The notes below the pieces were generated by a model. It did no database searches, was not told the DNA's origin, and was given only the letters and a program-made list of their open reading frames with translations. Shown here in pieces: positions 16,245 to 24,045 of a stretch of DNA of 33,232 nt (positions are counted from its first letter, which is position 1; each line of letters begins with the position of its first letter). Origin of the DNA: Micrococcales bacterium 31B (GTDB lineage Bacteria; Actinomycetota; Actinomycetes; Actinomycetales; Dermabacteraceae); assembly GCA_022803075.1 (NCBI GenBank), contig JAFFTF010000007.1:152234-185465 (forward strand), read 5' to 3'. A program made the position numbers and the translations under genes.

Positions 16245-18593
16245 TTAGTTCGACGAACTACTGCTGGACGAGCGGCTGCTCGTCCGTTCGCTGTTCGTTG
16301 GCTCCTCGGAGCCGTCCCCGCTCGACCCGCTCGAATCTGTAGCGCTCGGCTCACTCGCGCTATCACTCGGACTCGCGGCGGCGCTGGCGGCCTCGGCCTC
16401 TCGCGTCGCTGCGGCGGAACTCGCCGATGCCATGGCCTCGCTCGCGGCGGCCGCGGCGTCGGGCTCGCCACCCTGCAGCGCAGCCTGAGTGCCCAGCCAG
16501 AAGTACGGCGAGAGCGCCTCCACGTAGGGCCCCAGCAGGTGGTGCGCGTCCTTATAAACCACGTAGTTGCGGTCGATCACGGCGCACACACCCTCGGGGC
16601 AGAGCACGTTGTTGAGGTTCATGACGGTGACACCGGCGGCCTCGAGGGTGGCCTTTTCTGAGTCGACACGCGGCGTCGACACGAGGTTGCCGATCGAGTT
16701 GTTGCACACCGAGTAGTTATTGGTATTGCGCGAGATGCACGAAACGGGAATCGTGGTCCAGTCGGGCGTATCGCTCACGAACAACTTTTGTGAGGTGGCG
16801 GGCAGTTGCGCCACCATCTCATTGAGCCCCGTGACCCAGCGCGAATTAAAGTCTGCCACCGCGAGGTTCATGGTGCGTCGCGTGTCGCCCTGGTAGCCCG
16901 CCATGACAATGAGGTCGGGCTGGAGTTCGTGGATCTTCGCGACGGCCGCCTCGCGCCAGTCGTAGCATGACTGCCTTTGTGCCGCGGTGCCCGTGAACGT
17001 GCCGAATCGCATGGTGCTGGGCGCGCAGGCCGATTTGGTGAGCACCTGGAGCTTCCAGCCCATCGTGCTCGCGATCTTTGCATACGCGGGGTAGAGCATC
17101 TCGGCGTGCGAGTCACCGAACAACATGATGGTGTGTTCGCTGGTCATGACGCCGTACTCGCACACCTTGATGGTCGTGTCGTTGAGGCCCACCAGGCAAC
17201 CGTCGATGTCGGCCTGCATGCGGTAGGCGGCGGCGTCCGCGACGGCCGGGGTGAGGGCCGACGCGGGAGGGAATACCAAGTTGCCCACCGGCGTCCAATT
17301 GGGGTCGGTGGGAATAGGCGTCGGCTCGGGGGTGGGCGATTCATCGGTCTCGGTGGGCGTGGGGGTCGGCACGCTAATGCCGATATCCTGCACCGTCGCG
17401 GCGGTGGTTTGGCCACCGGAGGAGACGTTGGTGAGTTGCTGGTCGATGCGCTGCATGCCATAGAAGGCACCCGCGGTGACCGCGAGAGTGAGCACAGTCG
17501 CGGTTGCCACGTTATGGAGGATGCGTGGTTGCGCGCCGCTGCGGAGTCGCAGGGGTGACTCGACGGCGGCGTGCGTGAAAATCGCGAGCACGAACGAGGC
17601 GAGCACGGCGGCTGCGGCGTACCAAGGCGTGAGTTTGGCGCCGAAGTAGAGCGCCGGCACGATGAGGGCGGGCCAATGCCACAGGTACAGCGAGTACGAG
17701 ATGTTGCCCAGCGCGGTGAAGGGCTTCCAGGCGAGCGCGTAGGTGATGAAATCCCGGTGCGGTGCGCACCCGGCCGCGATGATGAAGGCCGTGCCGAGCG
17801 TCGGCCCGAGGGCGAGGTAACTGGGGAACGGCATGTCCTCGGTGATATAGACGAGGGACGCCGCGATGAGCAGGATTCCGAGGACGCGCAGGGTTGTGGC
17901 CGCCGCGCGTCCGAGATGTACGAGGCGCCTCGCAGCGACCGCGATGAGGCAGCCGACTCCGAACTCCCAGCCTCGCGTGAAGATCACGTAGTACGAGATG
18001 TCGGCAAAAAAGATGGCGCCAATGATGCTGACCACGAGTGATACGAGGGTCATGGCAAAGATAACGCGGGCCAACTTCACCTGGCGCAGCGAGCGCAGCA
18101 GGATCAGCAGGATAGCGAGGGTGACGTAGAACTGCTCCTCGACGCTGAGAGACCACAGGTGCTGAAACGGTGAGGCGATGGTGTCGGCGAAGTAGCCGAA
18201 CTCTCCGAAGGCGAAGCGAAAGTTGCTGACGTACAGCATGCTCGTGATCGCGTCATATGAGTAGTCACGAAACTTTTGGGCCGGGGCGAAGAAATAAACC
18301 GCGACCAGGGTGGCGACGATAACGAGGAGCGCGGCGGGGTATAGGCGGCGCAGTCGGCGTACGAAGAAGCGACGAAACCGAAACGTGTCGGTGCCGGCCA
18401 TCTCAGAGAGAATCGCACCGCAGATGAGGAATCCGGAGATGACGAAGAACATGTCGACGCCGATGAAGCCGCCTGGGATCCACGTTACGCCCGCGTGAAA
18501 CGCGACGACGACGGTAACGGCGATGGCGCGGAGGCCCTGGATGTCGAGCCTGAACCCGTGGCCGGTGTGTGCTGCGGGGGCGGACTTGTTCAA
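16245..18593 (-). CDS. Acyltransferase 3 (OafA-like) with C-terminal SGNH domain
   Basis: A large (782-residue) membrane enzyme that probably transfers acyl groups, such as acetyl, onto a surface polysaccharide or peptidoglycan. The N-terminal acyltransferase-3 domain begins FRLDIQGLRAIAVTVVVAFH, with PGGFIGVDMFFVISGFLI and WSLSVEEQFYV, and spans about ten membrane helices. A Thr/Pro-rich linker leads to an extracytoplasmic SGNH domain with GDSHAEMLYPAY (block I serine) and a late DAHHL carrying the Asp/His pair. The end is an unusual Ala/Ser-rich tail finishing in a run of serines. A TTG at 18593 with AAAGGGA just upstream is the most likely start; a longer frame reaches 18704. It converges with ppx. 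Confidence 0.88.
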   Translation of the reverse strand: MNKSAPAAHTGHGFRLDIQGLRAIAVTVVVAFHAGVTWIPGGFIGVDMFFVISGFLICGAILSEMAGTDTFRFRRFFVRRLRRLYPAALLVIVATLVAVYFFAPAQKFRDYSYDAITSMLYVSNFRFAFGEFGYFADTIASPFQHLWSLSVEEQFYVTLAILLILLRSLRQVKLARVIFAMTLVSLVVSIIGAIFFADISYYVIFTRGWEFGVGCLIAVAARRLVHLGRAAATTLRVLGILLIAASLVYITEDMPFPSYLALGPTLGTAFIIAAGCAPHRDFITYALAWKPFTALGNISYSLYLWHWPALIVPALYFGAKLTPWYAAAAVLASFVLAIFTHAAVESPLRLRSGAQPRILHNVATATVLTLAVTAGAFYGMQRIDQQLTNVSSGGQTTAATVQDIGISVPTPTPTETDESPTPEPTPIPTDPNWTPVGNLVFPPASALTPAVADAAAYRMQADIDGCLVGLNDTTIKVCEYGVMTSEHTIMLFGDSHAEMLYPAYAKIASTMGWKLQVLTKSACAPSTMRFGTFTGTAAQRQSCYDWREAAVAKIHELQPDLIVMAGYQGDTRRTMNLAVADFNSRWVTGLNEMVAQLPATSQKLFVSDTPDWTTIPVSCISRNTNNYSVCNNSIGNLVSTPRVDSEKATLEAAGVTVMNLNNVLCPEGVCAVIDRNYVVYKDAHHLLGPYVEALSPYFWLGTQAALQGGEPDAAAAASEAMASASSAAATREAEAASAAASPSDSASEPSATDSSGSSGDGSEEPTNSERTSSRSSSSSSSN

Positions 18594-18808
18594 GTGCGTC
18601 CCTTTCTGCCGGTTACATGGGGGCGACACCGCGAGGCGGTCCGATGCCGTACCTGTCCATCGAATCGTGTCCGGTGGGAGATTGGAGCACAGGTACGAAC
18701 GCACTCGATACTACTGTAGTCGACTGACAACGTGACAGAATGTCGCCGTCAGTCGCAGATTTGGTGCGTGGTACGCGCCACGCCGGGCTCCCGCCCTCGC
18801 CCCAATAC

Positions 18809-18823
18809 CTTACAACTGGTAAG
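18809..18823. repeat. Short inverted repeat upstream of ndh
   Basis: CTTAC (18809-18813) and GTAAG (18819-18823) flank a five-base centre in the region between the divergent acyltransferase and ndh genes. It could be a second operator, but the arms are short. Confidence 0.3.
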
Positions 18824-18878
18824 TTTTCAATAGCCTCCGACCTGCTCTGTCTTAGATGTCAAAATGGGGCTGATTCGG

Positions 18879-18900
18879 GCTTGTGAATGCATTCACAAGC
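18879..18900. promoter_or_regulatory. Rex operator at the ndh promoter
   Basis: A perfect 22-bp palindrome whose core TTGTGAATGCATTCACAA (18881-18898) equals the published Rex consensus TTGTGAA-N4-TTCACAA with no mismatch. Rex is the NADH/NAD+ sensing repressor of Gram-positive bacteria and commonly controls ndh and cytochrome bd genes. The site overlaps the -35 region of the predicted ndh promoter, so Rex bound at low NADH would block transcription. The rex gene itself is not in the window. Confidence 0.85.
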
Positions 18901-18910
18901 GCCGTAACCT
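18881..18910 (+). promoter_or_regulatory. Predicted ndh promoter, likely giving a leaderless mRNA
   Basis: TTGTGA (18881-18886) and TAACCT (18905-18910) are 18 bases apart. The start of transcription would fall at about 18917-18918, at the A of the ndh ATG. No ribosome-binding site precedes that ATG (CTAGAGCCTATG), which supports a leaderless transcript, common in actinobacteria. Confidence 0.55.
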
Positions 18911-18917
18911 AGAGCCT

Positions 18918-20252
18918 ATGAGTAATTCTGCAGTCCCTCGCGTTTTGATTCTTGGCGGCGGTTACGTCGGCCTCTACGCTGCTCGCCAGGTGCGCAAGCG
19001 CCTTGGCCTGCGCAATGTGGCCATCACGGTCGTCGACCCCCGCCCCTACATGACCTACCAGCCCTTCCTTCCCGAGGTGGCGTCAGGTGCCATCGAGCCG
19101 CGTCACGTGCTCGCCTCGCACCGCCGCGATCTGCGCGGCTGCAAGCTGGTCACCGGTAAGGTCACCGAGATCCGTCACGCCGACAAGACCGTGATCGTCG
19201 AACTCGAAGATGGCAACACCGAAACCCTCGAATACGATCACGTCGTAGTCGCCCTCGGCGCTGTGCCCCGCACGCTGCCGATTCCGGGACTCGCCGAACA
19301 CGGCATTGGCTTCAAGCAGGTCGAAGAGGCAGTCGCACTGCGCGACCGCGTCTTCAATAACCTCTCCGAGGCCGCCTCGGTGAAAGACGAAGCCGAGCGC
19401 AAGCGCCTCCTCACCTTCACGTTCGTCGGCGGCGGCTTTGCCGGTGCCGAGGCGCTGGGCGAGGTCGAAGACATGGTGCGCGCCGCCCTCAAGTTCTACC
19501 CCGACCTGCACCCGGCAGATGTCCGCTTTGTACTGATCGAGGCCGCGCCCCGCATCCTGCCCGAACTCGGCGACGAACTCGGCCAATACGGCCTCGCGCA
19601 ACTGCGCAGCCGCGGCGTCGAGGTCAAGCTCGAAACCTTCCTCAACTCGTGCGTTGACGGTCACATCGTGACCTCGGATGGCGACGAATGGGATTCGGAC
19701 ATTCTCGTGTGGACCGCGGGCATGAAGCCCAACCCGGTGCTCGCCAACTCTGACCTGCCCCTCAACCAGACGGGCCGCCTGCAGTGCCTTCCCGACCTGC
19801 GCGTCACGGGCGAAGACGGCCCCCTCGAGGGTGTCTGGTCGGCCGGCGACATCTCGACCGTTCCCGACCTCGCCTCGGGTGAGGGCAAGTTCTGCCCGCC
19901 GAACGCACAGCACGCCGTGCGTCAGGCTCGCCGCCTCGGCGAGAACATCGCGGCGTCGATCCAGGGCGAACCCCTGAAGGACTACTTCCACAAGAACAAG
20001 GGCATCGTCGCGTCGTTGGGTCTGCACAAGGGTGTTGCCCAGGTCGGCAAGATCAAGATCAAGGGCTACCCCGCCTGGATGATGCACCGCGGCTACCACG
20101 TACTGGCCATGCCTACCTGGAACCGCAAGTTGCGCATCCTCATCAACTGGTTCACGTCCGCGTTCTCGAACCGCGACTTCGTGTCGGTTGTGCAGCAGGA
20201 AAAGCCGCGCCAGTCCTTCGAAGACGCCGCCAACTCGGGCGCTAAGAAGTAG
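18918..20252 (+). CDS. ndh: Type II NADH dehydrogenase (NDH-2)
   Basis: NDH-2 oxidises NADH and reduces the membrane quinone pool without pumping protons. The 444-residue flavoprotein has the FAD-binding GXGXXG-like loop LILGGGYVGLYAAR at residues 10-23, VVALGAVPRTLPIPG, a second dinucleotide (NADH) fold TFVGGGFAGAEALGE, the FAD-contacting VWSAGDIS and the quinone-site region KFCPPNAQHAVRQA. The C-terminal part (YHVLAMPTWNRKLRILINWF) is the amphipathic membrane-anchoring segment. The ATG at 18918 was preferred over an upstream ATG at 18864 because homologues begin here and the predicted transcript starts here. A Rex operator lies 20 bases upstream and a strong terminator 55 bases downstream. 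Confidence 0.95.
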   Translation: MSNSAVPRVLILGGGYVGLYAARQVRKRLGLRNVAITVVDPRPYMTYQPFLPEVASGAIEPRHVLASHRRDLRGCKLVTGKVTEIRHADKTVIVELEDGNTETLEYDHVVVALGAVPRTLPIPGLAEHGIGFKQVEEAVALRDRVFNNLSEAASVKDEAERKRLLTFTFVGGGFAGAEALGEVEDMVRAALKFYPDLHPADVRFVLIEAAPRILPELGDELGQYGLAQLRSRGVEVKLETFLNSCVDGHIVTSDGDEWDSDILVWTAGMKPNPVLANSDLPLNQTGRLQCLPDLRVTGEDGPLEGVWSAGDISTVPDLASGEGKFCPPNAQHAVRQARRLGENIAASIQGEPLKDYFHKNKGIVASLGLHKGVAQVGKIKIKGYPAWMMHRGYHVLAMPTWNRKLRILINWFTSAFSNRDFVSVVQQEKPRQSFEDAANSGAKK

Positions 20253-20306
20253 CCCCGGGGCGCGGAACCCGAGCACGGGCCACCCGCGCGTCATGACGAC
20301 CAACAC

Positions 20307-20356
20307 CAGCAGGGACGCTACTTACGCAGATGCGTAGGTAGCGTCCCTGCTGTTTT
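20307..20356 (+). terminator. Strong intrinsic terminator after ndh
   Basis: A long hairpin: 20307-20328 pairs with 20331-20352 with one G-T wobble, the central bases opening into a small loop, directly followed by TTTT. The outer 15 pairs (CAGCAGGGACGCTAC with its complement) are perfect. Confidence 0.9.
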
Positions 20357-20519
20357 GACTGGTGTTGACGGGCTTTGACCGGCATGGCCACGCGGTGCGG
20401 GGTTTACACTGGTCGCGGCGACGCTCCTCGCCATAGCTGGTTCCAACACCGGCAGTACCTCACATCGCAGCCAAGATCGCGCCCGTCGCGGTCCGCCCCT
20501 AACAACCCAGGAGGGCATC

Positions 20520-21974
20520 GTGGCCACGCCAGCCGCCCCAACGCACCTCAGCGCACTCGACCGATACTTTTACATCACCGAGCGAGGTTCCACGATAGGC
20601 CGCGAAATCCGCGGCGGGCTCGTCACGTTTTTCACGATGGCATACATCATCGTGCTGAATCCCCTGTTGATTGGCACGGTTCCCGACTCCACTGGGCGCT
20701 ACATTGGCGGCGGCACAGAACCCAACATCGCGCTCGTCGCGGCAGGCACGGCCCTCGTCGCGGCGGTCATGTCTGCGGCGATGGGCGGATTCGCCAAGTA
20801 TCCGCTCGCCATCGCGACCGGCCTCGGTCTGAACACCTTCGTCGCCTACTCCATCGCAAGCCTTCCCGGCATGACCTGGGGCGCCGCGATGGGCCTGGTG
20901 GTGTTCGAAGGCATCGTGATCTTTCTACTCGTCATCAGCGGTTTCCGCGTCGCCGTGTTCAAGGCGATTCCGGGCCCACTGAAAACCGCCACGAGCGTCG
21001 GCATCGGACTCTTCATAGCCCTGATCGGCCTCTTTGACTCGCACTTTGTCACCGCAGGGCCCGGCATTCCGTTCCAGCTCGGCATCGACGGCAGCCTCGC
21101 GGGCTGGCCGATCCTCGTCTTCGTGATCGGCCTCTTCCTCACGTTCGTGCTCATGGTGCGCAAGACGCGCGGAGCTATCCTGATCGGAATCGTCGTCGGC
21201 ACCGTGATCGCACTCGTGTTCGAGGCGGTCTTCAAGATCGGGCGCGCCGCCGACGAGAACCCCCTGGGGTGGTCGCTCAACGTGCCCGCCCTGGAGGGCT
21301 CGCCCGTCGCCGCGCCCACCCTCGCGGGACTGTTTCAGGTCGACCTCTTCGGGGCGTTCACCACCATCGGTGCTCTCGCTGCGTGCATGCTGATTTTCGC
21401 ACTTGTGCTCACCGACTTCTTTGACACGATGGGCACGATGGTCGCCATCGGCGCAGAGGCGGGGATCCTCGACAAGGACGGCAACCCGCCGCACATGCAG
21501 CGCATTCTCGTGGTCGACTCGGCGGCTGCGGCGGCGGGCGGCTTCGTCGGCATTTCGTCTAACACGGGCTTTCTCGAGTCGGCGTCGGGCGTCGGCGAGG
21601 GCGCGCGCACCGGGCTCTCGGCCATCGTGACCGGCCTGTGCTTCGCGCTGTCGATGTTCTTCGCACCCCTCGTGGCAATGGTTCCCTACGAGGCCGCGAC
21701 GCCGGCGCTCGTCATCGTCGGGTTCCTTATGATGACGCAGATCAAGGACATCAACTTCGGTGACTGGGAGATCGCGATCCCCGCGTTCCTCACGATCATC
21801 CTGATTCCCTTCGCGTACTCCATCAGCGTCGGTATCGGCGCCGGATTCATCGCGTACGCGCTCATCAAACTCGCGCTCGGCAAGGCACGCGGCGTGCACC
21901 CCCTAATGTGGGTCATCGCGGTCGCGTTCCTCGCCTACTTCGTGCTGCACCCACTCCAAGACCTGCTGGGCTAA
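20520..21974 (+). CDS. NCS2 family purine permease, AzgA type
   Basis: A 484-residue inner-membrane transporter with about 13 hydrophobic helices, likely a proton symporter for hypoxanthine, guanine or adenine. It starts with the hallmark of the AzgA/COG2252 branch, LDRYFYITERGSTIGREIRG and FFTMAYIIVLNP. Helices involved in substrate binding are recognisable in ATGLGLNTFVAY, TDFFDTMGTMVAIGAEAG and SSNTGFLESASGVGEGARTG. The GTG at 20520 is preceded by AGGAGG at 20509-20514. The gene seems monocistronic: it follows the ndh terminator and converges with the sulfatase gene, with which it shares its stop-codon bases (CTAA at 21971-21974). The exact purine cannot be told from sequence. Confidence 0.92.
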   Translation: MATPAAPTHLSALDRYFYITERGSTIGREIRGGLVTFFTMAYIIVLNPLLIGTVPDSTGRYIGGGTEPNIALVAAGTALVAAVMSAAMGGFAKYPLAIATGLGLNTFVAYSIASLPGMTWGAAMGLVVFEGIVIFLLVISGFRVAVFKAIPGPLKTATSVGIGLFIALIGLFDSHFVTAGPGIPFQLGIDGSLAGWPILVFVIGLFLTFVLMVRKTRGAILIGIVVGTVIALVFEAVFKIGRAADENPLGWSLNVPALEGSPVAAPTLAGLFQVDLFGAFTTIGALAACMLIFALVLTDFFDTMGTMVAIGAEAGILDKDGNPPHMQRILVVDSAAAAAGGFVGISSNTGFLESASGVGEGARTGLSAIVTGLCFALSMFFAPLVAMVPYEAATPALVIVGFLMMTQIKDINFGDWEIAIPAFLTIILIPFAYSISVGIGAGFIAYALIKLALGKARGVHPLMWVIAVAFLAYFVLHPLQDLLG

Positions 21975-23395
21975 CGCGCCGCCGCGGGGTCTGGGCTCGC
22001 AGCCAGGCCCGTTTCGCGCTGCCAGGCCCGGTGCGCGGCGTCCAATGCGGCGACAATATCGGGACGCGCGTCGGCCAGGTTGACTGCCTCGCCCAGGTCG
22101 TGATCGATGTGGGTGAGGCGATAACCCGCTCCGAGGTTGGTGTGCTCGACCTGCTCGGTGGCCTTCACGGCGGGGTCGTCGCCGTCCACCCACATGAGTT
22201 TCCAATCGTCGCTGCGCACGGCCCATTGGAACCCGCAGTCCCAGTGCAGAGTTTCGTGGGCGGGTCCGTCGGTGCCCTGCAGGTACTCCAGGAGATCGTG
22301 GCCATCAAGCGCTCCCGGTCCGTCAGAGGGCACCTCCACTCCCGCCTGCTTGAGTAAGGTCGCGGCGATGTCCATGCTCGAGACCAGCCCGTCGCGCTCG
22401 ATGTCAGCGGGAACGTGCCCCGGCCAGCGCACGATGAACGGTACTCGGATGCCCCCCTCGAAGAGTGAGTACTTCGTTCCGCGCAGGGGTGCGTTGTCGC
22501 CGTAGTTGCAGGTCGATCCACCGTTGTCGGTGAGGTAAATGACCAGGGTGTTCTCCGCGAGGCCGCGCTCGTCGAGCAGGGCGAGGAGGCCGTCGATTTG
22601 CCGGTCCATGAGTTCGAGTTGCGCGAGGTAATAGGCGCGACCGTTTTCGAGGTGGGGGCTGATGGCCCCGTCGTACCAGTCGACGTACGGGGTGGCCTCG
22701 GGATGCCAGTCCTCGAACGCGGGAAGGCCGCGCGCCTCGAGCTCGGCCTCGGGTAACTGCCAGCAGAAGTTGTGCACCGCATTGAAGGCCAGCATGGCGA
22801 AGAAGGGGCGGTCGTCGGGGGTGGTGATGAACTCGCTCGTGCGGCGGGCGAACTCGTCGGTGGTGAAGCCTTCCAGCTCGCTCACGGTGACGTTGTGGTA
22901 GAGCGGCTCAACCCCCATGTGCTGCGCGGCCTCGCCGTACTCGTCTACTGCGGCCGCCGAGTGATGCAGGTAATGCAGCCGACCCATCTGGCGTCCCGCG
23001 AGGCCGTAGTACGACTCTTCGAACCCGTGGTGCGGGGGAGCGCCGCGGTCGTCCGGGCCCTCGCTCCCGTAATGCACCTTGCCGAAGTAGCCGGTGCGGT
23101 AGCCCGCGTTCGCGAGGTGCTCGGCCACCGTGGGGTATTCGGGGCCCGCGATTTCGGAGTCGCCGAACCACCGCACGCCCCAGCGGGCCGGGTAGGCTCC
23201 CGTGATGAGGGCGGCCCGCGAGGGCGAGCAGATGGGTGCCGTGACATAGGCTTCGCGGCACCACACACCTTCGGCGGCTAGCCGGTCGAGCCCGGGGGTC
23301 CTGACATCGGGGTGTATTCCGAGGCAGGAACGATCGGCGTAACCGTGATCGTCCGAGACGATGAGCAAGATATTGGGGCGCGTGGTGGTAGACAT
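21971..23395 (-). CDS. Cys-type sulfatase (arylsulfatase family)
   Basis: A 474-residue sulfatase that hydrolyses sulfate esters. Metal ligands appear in NILLIVSDDHG (Asp15, Asp16), and the maturation motif CSPSR at residues 56-60 supplies the cysteine that must be oxidised to formylglycine. Later conserved segments are GKVHYGSEG, NAVHNFCWQ and LTDNGGSTCNYGDNAPLRG, and RVPFIVRWPGHVP. It resembles the N-acetylgalactosamine-6-sulfatase/arylsulfatase A group. No signal peptide is seen (MSTTTRPNILL), so it may act in the cytoplasm. The ATG at 23395 has AGGAAG upstream. It lies 37 bases behind sipW on the same strand, so it may belong to the surface module; no formylglycine-generating enzyme is in the window. 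Confidence 0.92.
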   Translation of the reverse strand: MSTTTRPNILLIVSDDHGYADRSCLGIHPDVRTPGLDRLAAEGVWCREAYVTAPICSPSRAALITGAYPARWGVRWFGDSEIAGPEYPTVAEHLANAGYRTGYFGKVHYGSEGPDDRGAPPHHGFEESYYGLAGRQMGRLHYLHHSAAAVDEYGEAAQHMGVEPLYHNVTVSELEGFTTDEFARRTSEFITTPDDRPFFAMLAFNAVHNFCWQLPEAELEARGLPAFEDWHPEATPYVDWYDGAISPHLENGRAYYLAQLELMDRQIDGLLALLDERGLAENTLVIYLTDNGGSTCNYGDNAPLRGTKYSLFEGGIRVPFIVRWPGHVPADIERDGLVSSMDIAATLLKQAGVEVPSDGPGALDGHDLLEYLQGTDGPAHETLHWDCGFQWAVRSDDWKLMWVDGDDPAVKATEQVEHTNLGAGYRLTHIDHDLGEAVNLADARPDIVAALDAAHRAWQRETGLAASPDPAAAR

Positions 23396-23432
23396 GCGAC
23401 GGCTTCCTGGAGGCGAATCGTGCCCTCTCAGC

Positions 23433-24005
23433 CTAAGTGACGCGCGCGGCCTCCCGGGCCCGATGTGCGTCCCGAATCGACAGCCCCGCCATGACGGCCG
23501 CGTATAGCAGTAGCACGAGCACGAGATAAGGAACGTAGGCTCGGGTACCGCTGGTGACGTACGTGCTGACCCATCCGACATAGGGGATGGAATACCAGAC
23601 GGTCCCTCGAATCTGCGCCTCCTGGACCCGTTGCGCGTCGGGTGTGCGGTTGTTGTCGCCCTGAGTTTGAAAACTGTAGGCCCCGTCCGCTTGTCGTAGG
23701 ACCTGCCTGACGCGGTGGGTCACCAGGGTGGGGTCGCCGCTGCGCAGTTGATACGTCAAGACATCGCCGGGTTCGATCAAGCCGACGGCGGTGGGGCGTA
23801 CGACGATCATGGTGCCCGGGGGCAGAGTGGGTTCCATCGACGAGGTCTCGACGGTCAGCGCCTGGGAGCCCGTCGCGTAAGGCACGACGATCGCGGCGAG
23901 GCCTACGATGGCAGCGACCAGGATGACGAACCCCATGACGACACTCGTCGCGGCGCGCAGGGCACGCAGGGCGAGCGGACGCGGTTGCTTGTCGTCACGG
24001 GTCAT
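23433..24005 (-). CDS. sipW: SipW-type (ER-type) signal peptidase I
   Basis: A 190-residue membrane protease that removes the alternate signal segments of TasA/camelysin-like exported proteins. After one N-terminal membrane helix (about 20-43) comes the catalytic serine in SSMEPTLPPG (Ser56). A histidine in THRV (His97), where ordinary bacterial signal peptidases have lysine, marks it as ER-type/SipW. GDNNRTPDAQ (residues 116-125) is the conserved box D/E region. A second membrane helix (YVPYLVLVLLLYAAVMAGL) and a basic tail end the protein, the usual SipW topology. AAGGA precedes the ATG. It follows four putative surface-protein genes on the same strand, which are its likely clients. Confidence 0.93.
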   Translation of the reverse strand: MTRDDKQPRPLALRALRAATSVVMGFVILVAAIVGLAAIVVPYATGSQALTVETSSMEPTLPPGTMIVVRPTAVGLIEPGDVLTYQLRSGDPTLVTHRVRQVLRQADGAYSFQTQGDNNRTPDAQRVQEAQIRGTVWYSIPYVGWVSTYVTSGTRAYVPYLVLVLLLYAAVMAGLSIRDAHRAREAARVT

Positions 24006-24045
24006 GAGATTCCTTGATGGTCTTCATTTGGGGTGCGGTTTCGGG

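Noticed and set aside
20365-20410. TTGACG/TTGACC and TACACT as a promoter for the purine permease
   Set aside because: Spacing between the hexamers is 24 bases or more, too long for a sigma-70-type promoter.
20925-21899. 324-codon minus-strand frame opposite the purine permease
   Set aside because: Antisense shadow: extreme Asp/Glu/Arg/His composition mirrors hydrophobic codons of the membrane protein.
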